A stretch of DNA of 64,000 nt from Telmatactis stephensoni (GCA_029948255.1 JALIZF010001813.1:620001-684000); one strand, 5' to 3'; counted from the stretch's first letter, positions 53,618-64,000 are shown. The notes: generated by a model from the sequence alone, not told the origin. Program-made: numbers and translations.

Positions 53618-54502
53618 ATGAGCGAGTACTTTGATCCTCGTTTTGCCTATAGTTTCTTTCAGCCTGGGCCAAGTAGATATAGTGGCATATACCACAACGT
53701 CCCTGGTCCTTCTACGATAAATGGCAGCGTTCCTTCTACGATAAATGGCTACGGTCCTTTTACCGGTCCTTCTAGTGGTAGTATAAATACATCAAGTGAT
53801 CAACTCAGCCAAATGGAGTCAGCGCAAAATGGAGAGGCTCCTGTAGAAGAAGCTGCTAAAAAAACCAAGCAGTACAATAAGTGGAATCAAAATGAGCAGT
53901 CGTATCTCGTAAGCCTCTGGGCTGATCGGTTTGATCGCCTAGAGAGCAAAGAGGCAAGAGTGGTATGGGACGAGATTGCGCGGGAACTAAATATTAAGAA
54001 GTTAGGCCCAGTCGAGCGCACAGGAGACAACTGCAAGACGAAAATAAAGTACCTCATCGATAAATATAAGACTGCTAAAGATTGGAATCTCAAACAGACA
54101 GGGGGACATCGACGACAGTCAATTTTTTATGAAGAGATCGATGCCGTTCTTGGCTCAAGGGACATAGTAACCCTTCGTAATGTCGCAGAGGCAGGACAGA
54201 GTGACACGAGTGCGTCAAGTAGCACGAGTTCTAAGGAAGAGGACAGCCCAGATTCTTCCAAAACACAAAGAAAAGACAGAAAACTGACGAAGGCCAAGAA
54301 AAGAAAGAGAGAAAATATTGAGGTGGAAGACGACGAGGAACGAAAAATGCTTAAAGATTGTTTTGCAGGCCTCCAAGAGCAAAGGTCTGAAATGAGCGAT
54401 TTCATGAAAAACTTTAACAGGGTACAAGAACAACAAGCCAACACTATGAATTCTTTGGTGGGTGCGCTAACCAATTTCCTGCAAAACAGCAACAAGAATT
54501 GA
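53618..54502 (+). CDS. Harbinger SANT/Myb-like DNA-binding protein
   Basis: An unbroken 294-residue frame starting at the first ATG after the terminal region. Residues 1-85 are low-complexity (Pro/Ser/Gly with a repeated STINGS-type unit). Residues 88-180 form the trihelix/SANT-like domain: WNQNEQSYLVSLWADRF, VVWDEIARELN, CKTKIKYLIDKYK, then YEEIDAVLGSRD. Residues 195-250 are Ser-rich, then Lys-rich (a likely nuclear signal: KAKKRKRE). The C-terminal 50 residues form a probable coiled coil (RVQEQQANTMNSLVGALTNF). In Harbinger elements this partner brings the transposase to the nucleus and to the ends. It is convergent with the transposase gene 400 bp away. Confidence 0.9.
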   Translation: MSEYFDPRFAYSFFQPGPSRYSGIYHNVPGPSTINGSVPSTINGYGPFTGPSSGSINTSSDQLSQMESAQNGEAPVEEAAKKTKQYNKWNQNEQSYLVSLWADRFDRLESKEARVVWDEIARELNIKKLGPVERTGDNCKTKIKYLIDKYKTAKDWNLKQTGGHRRQSIFYEEIDAVLGSRDIVTLRNVAEAGQSDTSASSSTSSKEEDSPDSSKTQRKDRKLTKAKKRKRENIEVEDDEERKMLKDCFAGLQEQRSEMSDFMKNFNRVQEQQANTMNSLVGALTNFLQNSNKN

Positions 54503-54902
54503 CTGGACTGATTAATGTTTGAAGTCTATATCAGTATAAGAACATTATAATCAAAGACATTTCAGCCAAAGGGGCAGTCGTGTTTCTGTTTAGAATATTG
54601 TCAATGAGCAAACAAGTCGATTGTATGGACAGAAGGAATCATTTATTTTTATTCCAACTATCTATTAATCACAATGATTTATAGTATTCAATCTTGGACC
54701 ATTGCAAAATTATTTACAAATTAAAATTAATGTTGATAAGGATCGATGGATTACTATATTTTACAGACCATCAGGTTATGATGATGTATTTGATTTTTTT
54801 AATCCCATAGAACAAGCATGATATATGTTGTACAATTCAAATAAACGAACTATTTATGAAATAATCAATAAAAATAGTAGTGAATCATAGTTCAAAGTAC
54901 GT

Positions 54903-56153
54903 TTACAGTGATTCTTTTAGGAGATCCCGAATGTCGTCTCCATCGCGCAATACATCCGCTGCAGCATTCGGTGGGCACTGATTGTAGCCATCTTCTTCTT
55001 CTCCCTCATCCCAGTCATCGCCATTTCTCAGACAAATGTTGTGCAAAACCGCACAAGCCACAGTACATCGTACTGCAAACTTCAAGGAGCTCTCAAATCG
55101 CTTGATAAGAATTATCCATCTATTTTTAAGTATGCCAAACGCACACTCGACCTTAACTCGAGCGGAGGATAATTCTTTGTTGAACAGAATTTCATCTGGA
55201 TCTTGAGTTCCCTCTGGAAAGGGTTTCATCAGCCATGGGCTGAGTGGGTAGGCACTGTCACCAACAAGATACGGCCCTATTTCTCGGCCAGACACATTTT
55301 CTGTTGGAAGAACAAGAATTTCTCTTTGCTCTGCTCTTGTAAAGACTCGACTTCTTCTAAGTACTCGACCATCGTGCATGCTTCCTGGAAATCCGCAGGA
55401 AAAATCAAGGAAATTTTTTTTGCCATCAACAACAGCTTGAATTATATAATCGTGTTGTTGATATCTACTAAAATAGTCTGGCGCACTGTCTACCGGCGCT
55501 TTTATCCTAACATGGGATCCATCGATGGCTCCAACAACGTTTGGTAGATCGGTCAGGTCAGAGAAAGTGTCAATAGACGCTCTCACTTCTGCCAGAGTTT
55601 CAGGAAATTTTATGTGGTCATTCCTAATATCATAGAGGCCATTAACGACATCTTGAACTGCCTCAATGACAGTAGATTTACCGACGTTAAAGACTGGACC
55701 AATTGTGGAGTAGGAATTTCCATGTGCAAGTCTATATAATCCTAATGCCAGCACTTTCTCGGGCGATAAACAATCTCTATACTTTGAATTTTCTCTCTCG
55801 ATCCTTGCTCCAAGAAGATTCCGTAGTACTTCAAAGGTGTCTCTGTTTACTCTTAATTGCTGTCGAAAATATTCTTCTGGTATTGTACGATCGTTGTAAT
55901 GTATTTCAAACCAAGATTCGACTGGACGGGGAATAATCCATGCCCATGGAGCTCTACGTTGTCGTCGTATTCGCCGATTCCTTCTTCGTTGTATCAGAGG
56001 GATATTAAGAAGTGCCTGCTGGTAATTTATCAATCTGTCGTATAACACAAACAAGGCAATCATTTGTTGATTCTGGATATTAATAGTTTGGGAGAGAAAT
56101 ATTACAAGAGCGACATAAAATGCATGATCTAGATCCATGTTTACAAATTGCAA
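54903..56153 (-). CDS. PIF/Harbinger DDE transposase
   Basis: An unbroken 416-residue frame, close to the usual length. The N-terminus is helical and basic (RRRNRRIRRQRR). An HTH-like region follows, LSPEKVLALGLYRLAHG and VGKSTVIEAVQDV. The catalytic triad is present: Asp in VVGAIDGSHV, Asp in YLVGDSAYPLSPW, and Glu in ARVKVECAFGILKNRW. FSCGFPGSMHDGRVL lies between. An acidic tail ends the protein. All motifs of the DDE_4-type Harbinger nuclease are there and the terminal repeats are perfect, so this copy may be recent and competent. The internal start MDLDHAF (6 residues later) is an alternative. Confidence 0.95.
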   Translation of the reverse strand: MQFVNMDLDHAFYVALVIFLSQTINIQNQQMIALFVLYDRLINYQQALLNIPLIQRRRNRRIRRQRRAPWAWIIPRPVESWFEIHYNDRTIPEEYFRQQLRVNRDTFEVLRNLLGARIERENSKYRDCLSPEKVLALGLYRLAHGNSYSTIGPVFNVGKSTVIEAVQDVVNGLYDIRNDHIKFPETLAEVRASIDTFSDLTDLPNVVGAIDGSHVRIKAPVDSAPDYFSRYQQHDYIIQAVVDGKKNFLDFSCGFPGSMHDGRVLRRSRVFTRAEQREILVLPTENVSGREIGPYLVGDSAYPLSPWLMKPFPEGTQDPDEILFNKELSSARVKVECAFGILKNRWIILIKRFESSLKFAVRCTVACAVLHNICLRNGDDWDEGEEEDGYNQCPPNAAADVLRDGDDIRDLLKESL

Positions 56154-56678
56154 ACGCGGGAAATTCGCGGTAAAGATGTACTTGTTGACAGATGTTTACA
56201 ATCAATTTCTTTTCATTTTGTATATGCGACTCGAACGGATCCTAAGAAATTTTTGGACTTTCAGTTTTGGTTTCAAAATTTTATATGAATGTAAAACTTA
56301 CACGGACCATATGCGACCGGGGCCTTAGATCATTAGTACCGATTTCTAAAATGATTATGTCCTGTGATGAACAAGAAACCGAATGAAGGCCACGTTTTAA
56401 AAGTTTCTGAACAGTGAGGCCGCCCAAGCCAAACAAACTAACGTGAGCATGATTGCCAAGTCGAAAATCCCTAGAAGCCCGGGGATCAAAACCTCTCTGA
56501 AGGTCAACAGATAAACGCTTGACAAACGGATGTCCGAGAATTAATACCTTGGGTACAGAAGAGGACATTTTAGGCCGAAAAACTCACCTCGTAACAAGAA
56601 AAACTTTGCTCACGTCCTTACTCGTGGTGAAGCCGGGAGAACTGACCCACGCCAACTGAGCAGCCACGTGACCCTAAC

Positions 56679-56721
56679 GGCATCCCTATAGGGGGTGCCA
56701 AGGCATCCCTAGAGGGGTGCC
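56679..56721. repeat. Two near-palindromes in tandem
   Basis: GGCATCCCTATAGGGGGTGCC (56679-56699, near-palindrome) and GGCATCCCTAGAGGGGTGCC (56702-56721). They lie upstream of the esterase ORF and may belong to the 5' end of the YR retroelement. Confidence 0.75.
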
Positions 56722-56799
56722 TAACAATTACCCACATCCTCCTATCACCCTGTCCCGGTGTTGAAAAACACAATCACTGGTCAGGCATAGATATAAAAA

Positions 56800-57388
56800 T
56801 CCTATTTGTAAACAAATATTTCATATTTAGTACTAAATTTTCAAAAGTATTTCAAAATTTAGTGTTTGTACTCTACGCTCTAATTTCATTGTTTTCTTTT
56901 GTCTCTATTTGACTACTACATGTTAGTAGTTAAATAGTGTTTCACAGCTTTAATGTCGTCACTCTATTATAAAGATGTAAATAAAAAATCCAGATGTAAT
57001 TGTCTACTGTCTTGTAAATGAAGGGTTCCACATGAAAAGAGCTTAAGTGACTTTTTTGATATTTTTTCAATGGCATAAAAAATATCAATGATATTCTTAT
57101 GCTGAAAAAATTATCAATGTCTGGACATCCATCAAAAAAGACACTGAAGTTATTTTCACAAAGAACCCTTCCAATACAGTAAAGATGTTTGCCTTGGAAT
57201 GATTTTTAATGACAATATGGATGAGTTCATTTATAGCAAAATGGTATAGTTCTTTGTGGGTAAATGTGTGGATAGGTAGAGTAGATAAATGGATGAATGA
57301 AAGGATGGATAAATAAAGAAATAAATACATAAATAAGCAAATGGATAAATAAATAAATAAATTAATTAATTAATGGATAAATAAATAG
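56800..57388. other. MITE fragment and ATGG/AAAT microsatellite
   Basis: A TAGAGTG-family end with the CATTGTTTTCTTTTGT core lies at about 56880-56967 (ends GTCGTCACTCTA). A stretch of GATGGATAAATAAATAA-type repeats runs at about 57285-57385. No gene is seen. Confidence 0.6.
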
Positions 57389-57478
57389 AGTGAAGTCAAA
57401 AAGACTGTGAAATAGCTAGTAGACTAACAGACACTAGTAGACTGTATTTCCATTGTTTTCTTTTGTGTCTATCAAACT
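57389..57478. mobile_element. Left half of a MITE (TAGAGTG family) cut by the BEL/Pao insertion
   Basis: TAGAGTGAAGTCAAAAAGAC through CATTGTTTTCTTTTGTGTCT; the sequence breaks off at the presumed LTR start (TGTTGTG). The other half should lie beyond the window. Confidence 0.65.
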
Positions 57479-57838
57479 TGTTGTGTTTTGTAATTCGCTG
57501 GTCCCTTTTTATAGTTTGTTTATTAATTTACTTAAGCTTCGACGCTATATACATTGTAATCATTAACTCGAGTTTACATAGTAATTCAGGTATTTCCAGA
57601 GTAATCCTATACTTTAGCGTCCTTTCAACTCGTGCTTTGGAGTAGTTAGGCCACAAGATGTAAGTCTCTTAGTTTATTGTCTCTTTGTCGCTTGTTTCAT
57701 TGTATTCGTGATTTGCTTTTTTGTTTCTCCTTGCTAACTATTATTGTATTTGTCCTAGTTTTCACCACGCGCTATATCAATAAACGAGAATAACTGGAGT
57801 TGTTTTGGAGTCTCTTTAATTTGTACCCGTGGTTGACA
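57479..57838 (+). repeat. Presumed 5' LTR of the BEL/Pao element
   Basis: It begins TGTTGTGTTTTG inside a MITE and is placed to end at TTGACA (57838), with an AATAAA signal at about 57779. The 3' LTR lies outside the window, so the end point is a guess from the TGT...ACA rule. Confidence 0.45.
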
Positions 57839-58188
57839 CTCTCTGTAAGAGATCGATATTGGACGTCGTCCTCGAGCAGAACAGTGAAAAATCTTCTGGC
57901 AGTATTTGGAGTATTCAACAGGAAGTCAAGGAGTTACAATCTGGAGTTTCAACGTACGAATCGCCGTCATTTACCGACACAATCTCGAGTAAAACAACCA
58001 AGCGATCAAGGTCAGAACTTTACTTTTCCTACTTTACCGCACAGCGTGCAATCATCTTGCCCGCATCTTACTAATTGACAACTAGTTGTCTACCACTGAT
58101 GTCTGTTTGTCAATAATTGTTGTGATCTCTACTCGCTTGTTACTGGTTATTCCCTTCACTTTCCGACCTTTGGGATCCCTGTGGTAGC

Positions 58189-59960
58189 ATGAGCCAACAC
58201 GCAGATCGCCCAGCGGAGACCACCGAAAATCAAGAAAAAAGACAGCGCTGCCTCACGCGAAAAGCTCTACAGACAGAATTAGAAAAAACGAAAAAAGCAC
58301 TTGACAAAAATACAAAAACACTACAAGACGCTATTGAACAAACATTGAAATGTGACAAAATGTTCTAGAATTACAATCAGCGACAGAAACGTACAAAGAA
58401 ACCCTCTCTCGGTTATCAGAGTTGTACGATCAAGACAAATGGGAAGACTATATCGAAGAAGCAAATCTAACTGAAGAATACAGTCGCCTAGAACACGCCC
58501 GAAAAATCATAGCAAAAATAGAAAAAAAGACCATTGATGACACGAATGAAAGAAAATCCATAGTCTCGCACAGATCAAAGCGTTCGTCTCTTACACGATC
58601 ATCGCGATCATCGGCAACGTCGTCAAGCTCTGCCAGAAGACAAGCTATTGCAGAACTCGCTGCAGCGGAGACACAAGCTGAGTTCGACAGAACGATCGCT
58701 GAGAAAGAGACAAGTAAGAGAATGCGAGAAGCAGAAGAGCGAAGAAAACGAGAAGAGGAACAAGCCCAATATGAACTCGACATGGCTCTGTTGGTCGTAG
58801 ATTGTGCAAAAGCTGTTGCCAATGCAAAACTCAAAGCAATAGAAAGATGCATCGAAGAGGAAGAAGAGGAGTCAGAGGAAGAGAAAGAAGATGGACAGAC
58901 ACCCAGTAATCACCAGCTAAGGGAAATTGACGAACAACACCATATCAACCCCCAAGAGCGAGTGAGAGCCTGGATAGACTCAAACCCAAGACAGCCTATA
59001 GCCGCATCTACCCCAGCCCACAAACCAGATTACACGCTGGGAATGTTGGAGACCTTCACTGCAACCAATCAGCACCTTGTGTCAGGTCTAACCAATCAGT
59101 GTCTACCCAAATGCCACCCTGACGTTTTTGACGGTGAAGTGACCCTCTTCCATCCCTGGAAGAGAGCCTTTAAAGCAATGATTGAAGAAGCCGAAGTAAC
59201 ACCCGCTCAGGAGATGAACTACCTGTGCAACTTTACGACCGGAGAAGTCCAGACAGTAGTCGACAATTACCGGAAACGACATCATGCAGATCTGTTAGTT
59301 GTACTAGATGAACTATGGAGGGAGTTAGAGAGGAGGTTTGGCAACACAGCTGCCATAACTAACTCCCTACTCGACTGATTGGAACAAGAAGCTGCGTTCA
59401 GCGAGAAAGACCTGAAAGGTTTACAGACCTTTGCCGACCTCTGCATGGATGTTTCAAGCCAACTCGACTACCTTCCCGGCCTCTCATGCCTAAACTACCC
59501 TAACGTCACGCGACCTATCGTGGAGAAGTTACCAGGCTTCTTGCACGCCAGATGGGAGAAAGAAATCGTGACACACGCCGACAAACATAAAGACGCGCAC
59601 CCAGGCTTCGACAAGTTCGCCGCGATGATTCGACGTCAGGCCGAAAAGACAAACCACCCAAACGTGAGAGCGAGCGGAGTACAGCGACACGACCATGCTG
59701 ATAGAAAAGGAGCGAATAGAGAACAACTCGGTGAAAGACGCGTGATGAAGACGACCAGCGAAAAAGACCAAATGTACTGCAGGTTCCATAACTGCGCCAG
59801 CCACGCATTAGAAGAGTGCAAAGCTTTCAACGAGAAAACCTTGCAAGAAAAGAACGAATGGATTCTGAGAGAAACTGTGCTTCCGCTGCCTTGAACCAGG
59901 CCACATCTCGAAGGACTGCAAAGCAGACATCGCGTGCTTAAGATGTGACAGTAAACGACA
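58189..59960 (+). pseudogene. BEL/Pao Gag region, broken
   Basis: It starts at ATG 58189 with a basic, coiled-coil N-terminus, shifts frame near 58366, and runs on to 59378 through a Ser/Arg-rich stretch, a long charged coiled coil (EERRKREEEQAQYELDM) and the Pao Gag core (VFDGEVTLFHPWKRAFKAMI, MNYLCNFTTGEV). A TGA at 59378 stands where CGA (Arg) would be expected, a simple C-to-T change. The next frame continues to 59894 with the capsid end and a CRFHNCASHALEEC zinc knuckle. The second knuckle (CFRC...GHISKDC) lies in another frame after 59878. Not translatable as a whole. Confidence 0.8.
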
Positions 59961-60079
59961 CCCAACAGCCCTCCACAAAGAAAAAGAGGAGCCAGAGTTA
60001 AAGTCAGCGTGCACTTCTGTCTGCCAGACAGGAGGAACTTCGTGCAGCAAAATACTGCTGGTCGAGGTGTCCCACAACA

Positions 60080-62206
60080 GTAACTCTGAGGAACGGCATC
60101 GATCATTGACGACCAGAGCAACGCGTCGATGATCACACCCGAGCTTGCAGACAAGCTGAACATCAATGGCCCCATCGAGAAATACCTCCTTTCAACCTGT
60201 AGTGGAGAAAGGATGGAAAGATATGGACGGAGAGCAACTGGTGTCGGCAAATAACAAGACGTTCAAGTTGCCTATGCTAGTAGAGTGCGTACAAATCCCA
60301 CAAGACAAACAGGAAATTCCAACCCCGAAGATTGCAAGGCGCTTCGACCATCTAAAGGACATTGCGCATGAAATACCCGAATTCGACGAAGACGCAAAGA
60401 TCCACCTTCTCATCGGCAGAGACGCTCCTGAACTCCTCAAGGTCAGAGCGTTTAAGAATGGACCGAAAGGAGCGCCCTGGGCCAAGAAGTTGGACCTAGG
60501 ATGGACGATCTCTGGCCAGGTTTGCCTAAATCGAATCGGGAACCATTCCACCTGTCAACCAGGTGCACATCAGTGTCCACACAAACAGATAAAGCCTCAC
60601 AGCTGCAAGTGTCACCTTGTCCAAACCTCTTTCGAGTGAAAGAAAGTCTTGGTGGAAACCTAGTGGAGCAGATCGACAGAGACATCTACCACACAACCCC
60701 CCTTGATAATGAAGTAGACATGTCCGTGGAAGACGGAAAGTTCCTAGACATCATGGAGAAGAACGCTCACAAGGACGCAGAGGGAAACTAGGAACTGCCA
60801 CTGCCCTTTTGCTCCCAGGATGTGACAATGCCAAATAACAGGAAGCAAGCAGAGAACTGCCTTGCCGGGCTCTTAAAGTTACTGAAACGTAAACCCCAGA
60901 TGGAGAACGATTACTTCCAATTCATGGGAAAGATCCTCGAGAAAAGACATGCAGTACCAGCTGCCACCACTCTGCCCGAGTGTCGCGATGACGACGGTCA
61001 AGTGTGGTACCTGCCTCACTTTGGAGTATACCACCCTAGAAAGCCTACCAAGATTCGAGTTGTATTTGACTCATCAGCGGAATTCCAAGGAGTTTCACTA
61101 AATAAGGAGCTTTTAACTGGTCCAGACCTCACCAACAGCCTCTTCGGGGTACTACTTCGCTTCCGAGAGCATGAGACAGCCGCAATGTGCGACGTGGAGC
61201 AGATGTTCCACTCCTTCAAGTTAGACCCAAAACACAGAAACTTCTCTATGGTTCAAGAATAACGACCCAACAGAGGAAATCGTTGAGTACGACATGACGG
61301 TACATCTCTTCGGAAATGGTCCAAGTCCGGCTATAGCGACGTTTGGTCTGCGAAAGACAGCAGATGACGTCGAGGAGATCTACGGCGAGGAGGCCAAAGA
61401 GTTCATTCAAAAGAACTTTTATGTAGACGATCGTCTTGTTTCTCGCAAGAAACCAGAAGAAGTTATCAGTCTCGTCAAAGCAGCACAAGGAGCCCTCGCG
61501 ACCGCCAACATAAGGCTGCATAAAGTTATTTCCAATTCAACAGAGGTAATGGAGGCCTTCCCTGCAGACGACAGAGCTATTATCGTCCAAGACCTCGATC
61601 TCACTCATGATGTCCTACCAACACAGCACTCCTTAGGTGTCAGTTGGAACCTAAAGGAAGACACGTTCACCTTCAACGTAAAACTTGCAGAAAAGTCATT
61701 CACTCGTAGAGGTGTCTTATCGGTCATCAACTCCATCTATGATCCAATCGGCCTCGCAGTACCAGTCACCTTAAAAGGCAAGCTACTTCTCCAACAACTT
61801 GTAGCTATGGGAAAGAAGAAACAGAACGTTGGATCGCTAGGCTGGGACGACCCTTTACCAGCCCGTGCGTGGCAGCGCTGGAAGGACTCTCTACCAAACC
61901 TGGAACATGTTGAAGTATCAAGATGTCATCACGAAGATGGCTTCGGAGAAGTAGCAAGAGCGGAAATCCACGCGTTTTCTGACGCAAGCCAAGATGCAAC
62001 AGGCGCTGTTGTATTTCTACGACTCGTGAATGAGAGACAAGAAGTAAACGTATCGCTACTGTACGGTCAGTCAAAGTTAGCTCCCAGCAAAACAACAAGC
62101 ATTCCCCGCCTAGAGTTGTGTGCCGCGGTTATGGCCACTCAAGCAGTGAGGAAGATCATGAAAGAGATTGAGCTGAAAATCGACGAAGTAGTGTTCTACA
62201 CCGAGT
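60080..62206 (+). pseudogene. BEL/Pao protease, reverse transcriptase and RNase H, broken
   Basis: The protease active site (IIDDQSNASMITPELADKL) is at about 60104-60160. The A17-type C-terminal part (KIHLLIGRDAPELLKV, LDLGWTISGQ) follows to 60639. RT appears at 60822-61262 (RVVFDSSAEFQGVSLN, the catalytic Asp in MCDVEQMFHSF), then shifts frame. 61294-62208 has the NFYVDDRLVS box with the Asp pair, the thumb, and RNase H (IHAFSDASQDATGA, IPRLELCAAV). The last RNase H Asp region breaks at 62200-62210 (a TAG after YTE). Frames change at least at 60640-60820, 61262 and 62206. The RT, protease and RNase H motifs themselves are intact within their frames. Confidence 0.85.
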
Positions 62207-62209
62207 AGT

Positions 62210-64000
62210 TCTTGGTTATATAGAGAATGAAAGTAAGAGATTCTACGTGTACGTGGCGAACAGAGTGCAACTGATACGAAGCCTGTCAGAGCCCCACCAG
62301 TGGAGATACATCGAAACAGACAAGAACCCAGCAGACCTCGCCACTAGAGGCATCGACGCAGACAAGCTAGCCGGTAGCATGTGGCTGAGTGGCTCGGAGT
62401 TCCTACACCAAAGGAGCCTACCAAAACCCACGACTAAAGAAACTCACCTATCTGAGGACGACCCAGAGGTAAGACAGATTTCAGTCAAGACCACTGCTGT
62501 CGAGCCTTCATTCGATTCAGCGAAATTCACCCGCTTCTCAACCTGGATGTCCCTTGTCCGAGCCATAGCGCTGCTGATTGCAAAGGTCAGACACCAGAAA
62601 GGCACCCGTGACAAAGCCGCAGACCTCACTTCGCCCCTCGGTTGCGGAGCGAACCAAGGCTGCAACACTTGTAATAAAAATAGTGCAAGCAGAAGCATTT
62701 CCAGATGAAGTAAAGATGTTGAGTGACGCAACGCAGCAATGCCACACCGCCTGTGAAGACACAAGAGCCAAGAAGAAGTCATTAAAGAAGTCACGCCTCT
62801 ACGACCTTGACCCTTTCATCGACGAAGGTGTCCTACGTGTCGGTGGAAGACTCAGACGTTCGTTAGGCTTGGCAGAGAAACATCCAGCCATCCTGCCTAA
62901 AGACCACCACGTCTCGAAGTTGTTGATTCATCATTTCCACCGAGAGGTCCACCATCAAGGCAGACGAATAACGCACGGAGCTGTAAGACAGGCTGAATAC
63001 TGAATCATCTCTGGACACGGTGCAGTCACAAAGTTTCTAGAGTCGTGCATCACCTGCAAGAAGTCGAGAGGGAGAACTCTGACGCAGTTCATGTCAGACC
63101 TACCGGAAGACCGAATGGAACCCAGTCCTCCCTTCACAAATGTCGGGATCGATGTCTTTGGTCCCTGGTCAATAAGTACACGTAAGCTAAAAGGAGGGGC
63201 AGCAAACTCAAAACGCTGGGGATTGCTGTTCACCTGTCTGAGCTCCCGATCCATCCACATTGAGCTACTGGAAAGTATGGACGCCAGTTCGTTCATCTGT
63301 GCCCTACGCAGATTCGTCGCTCTACGAGGACCAGTGTCAAGAATCCGGTGCGACAGAGGTACCAACTTCATCGGTGGAAAGTCGGACCTGACACAGTCCC
63401 TGACAGAACTTGATGCACAGAAGATCCAGTCTTATGCAACAGAGCAAGGCTGCGAGTGGGTTTTCAATCCTCCCCATGCGTCTCACTTCGGCAGAGTGTG
63501 GGAACGTCAGATACGTACCATTCGCTGCGTCCTCGACGGCATGCTGACACAGATTGGCAGTTCTCAGCTGACCCACGAGCTGTCGTCCACCCTTATGGCA
63601 GAGGTTACTTCCATCGTAAATTCACGCCCACTCACCGCGGTACCATCAGAAGCAGATGACCCCCAACCGCTGTCTCCATCGATGCTGTTTACAGCGAAGG
63701 AAAGACCCCTCAGTCCACCACCAGGAAAATTTGTCCCATGGGACCTGTACGCTAGAAGGAGATGGAGACGAGTGCAGTACTTAGCGGACCAATTCTGGAG
63801 CAGGTGGCGTCGAGAATATTTACAGAACCTCCAGAGACGAACCAAGTGGCAGGACACCAGACCAAACCTAGCAGTAGATGACCTAGTAATCGTTAGAGAC
63901 ACAGACGTCCACAGAAACCACTGGCCCCTCGGAAGAGTGGTTAAGGCTGTTAAAAGTGCTGATGGTAAGGTCCGCAAGGCTGAAGTACGTCGAGCTGATG
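62210..64000 (+). pseudogene. BEL/Pao integrase region, incomplete at the window edge
   Basis: 62247-62708 holds the RNase H end and linker (WRYIETDKNPADLATRGI). After a shift, 62578-63001 has the linker to the integrase with VLRVGGRLRRS and the zinc-binding H..H part (LLIHHFHREVHHQGRRI). A TGA at 63001 precedes a long open frame to the window end: CITCKKSRG, the first catalytic Asp in VGIDVFGPW, the second in RCDRGTNFIGG, and the Glu in ASHFGRVWERQIR. A C-terminal DLVIVRDTDVHRNHWPLGRV block follows. The catalytic core is unbroken; only the linker is damaged. Confidence 0.85.

Larger units (their letters stand above)
53328..56324. mobile_element. PIF/Harbinger transposon, apparently complete
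   Basis: Terminal repeats GGCCCCGGTCGCATAT (53328-53343) and its exact complement (56309-56324) are perfect over 16 bp. The flanks are TAA (53325-53327) and TTA (56325-56327), a TWA duplication with one base changed. It carries a SANT/Myb-like gene on + and the DDE transposase on -, both unbroken and convergent. 2997 bp, inserted in the esterase ORF of the YR retroelement. Confidence 0.92.
52990..56568 (-). pseudogene. SGNH esterase of the YR retroelement, split by Harbinger
   Basis: The 5' part is 56568-56325 (KVLILGHPFVKRL, then ILEIGTNDL); the 3' part is 53327-52990 (ASIKVLVRLLHDRF, then the DGVHVN..GQYLLYRSYRGA block with the catalytic Asp and His). The two halves meet at the Harbinger target duplication, so it was one reading frame before the insertion. 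The first block holds GH-S/P at the place of the nucleophile: here the usual Ser is replaced by Pro in GHPF, so activity may already have been lost. Esterase ORFs of this fold occur in some Ngaro and LINE elements, with unclear function. Confidence 0.75.
48296..56722 (-). mobile_element. Tyrosine-recombinase retroelement (DIRS/Ngaro group), decayed
   Basis: The minus-strand order is SGNH esterase ORF, minisatellite, gag with a zinc knuckle, RT-RNase H, tyrosine recombinase, then the palindromic 3' repeats. There is no integrase and no LTR pair. A tyrosine recombinase after RNase H places it in the DIRS/Ngaro/PAT order; no methyltransferase domain is seen, so Ngaro- or PAT-like. It carries a complete Harbinger transposon in its esterase ORF. 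The outer limits are estimates. Confidence 0.8.
57479..64000 (+). mobile_element. BEL/Pao LTR retrotransposon, broken, running off the window
   Basis: The order is LTR, gag, aspartic protease, RT, RNase H, integrase, all on +, as expected for BEL/Pao. Several stops and shifts are present (near 58366, 59378, 59880, 61262, 62206, 62700, 63001). It inserted in a TAGAGTG MITE. The 3' end is beyond 64000. Confidence 0.85.

Noticed and set aside
57097..57330. Minus frame of 77 codons
   Set aside because: Low-complexity reading of an ATGG/AAAT microsatellite.

Overview
This is a 64-kb stretch of AT-rich animal DNA, and I see no convincing single-copy host gene in it. Short GT-AG introns, non-LTR and Penelope-like retroelement debris, BEL/Pao, tyrosine-recombinase and Helitron elements, and two-gene DNA transposons point to a marine invertebrate. 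My best guess is a cnidarian such as an anthozoan; that is inference from family resemblance, not proof. Almost everything is a transposable element (TE), and several are nested, so their order of arrival can be read.

Left third (1-21,100). A broken Helitron (2190-3690) is followed by a Penelope-like element (PLE). The PLE was split at a TTAA site by a 15.2-kb Kolobok-like transposon (E1, 4131-19358). E1 carries a multi-exon transposase gene with an MBD-like N-terminus on + and a small convergent companion gene on -. The transposase intron was in turn invaded by an unrelated 8-kb transposon with TA target duplication (E3, 6430-14452). E3 also carries two convergent genes, plus MITEs, a 56-bp minisatellite and a Tc1-like remnant in its right terminal repeat. 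The PLE resumes at 19359, with an inverted terminal copy and hammerhead-like cores.

Middle (21,100-48,200). A frameshifted IS630/Tc1-like gene precedes E2 (23513-30704), a diverged and more compact relative of E1 in opposite orientation. E2 has the same two genes, the same convergent layout, related terminal repeats and TTAA flanks. Then come a MITE cluster, a foldback repeat, an intact-looking four-exon gene of unknown function (31398-33874) and a second Helitron copy on - (about 37115-41278). That copy has an N-terminal hydrophobic segment, a 14-residue repeat array, a 2A-like ribosome-skipping motif, an OTU protease domain and a HUH Rep domain. It is truncated by a LINE fragment. A Helitron helicase remnant on + (split by a MITE), a GC-rich satellite, a decayed P-loop ATPase gene and PLE nuclease debris follow.

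Right third (48,200-64,000). A decayed tyrosine-recombinase retroelement on - (gag, RT, RNase H, recombinase and a 5' SGNH esterase reading frame) is interrupted by a complete PIF/Harbinger transposon (53328-56324). Both Harbinger genes are open and its 16-bp terminal repeats are perfect. A BEL/Pao retroelement, landed in a MITE and carrying several breaks, runs off the right edge.

The strongest candidate for something undescribed is the two-gene Kolobok-like system. Two diverged copies in one window keep the same transposase-plus-companion pair, exon by exon. Three unrelated transposon types here (Kolobok-like, E3, Harbinger) all use two convergent genes filling the space between their termini. 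Splice sites were read by eye from GT/AG, phase and comparison between paralogues; no search or alignment program was run.
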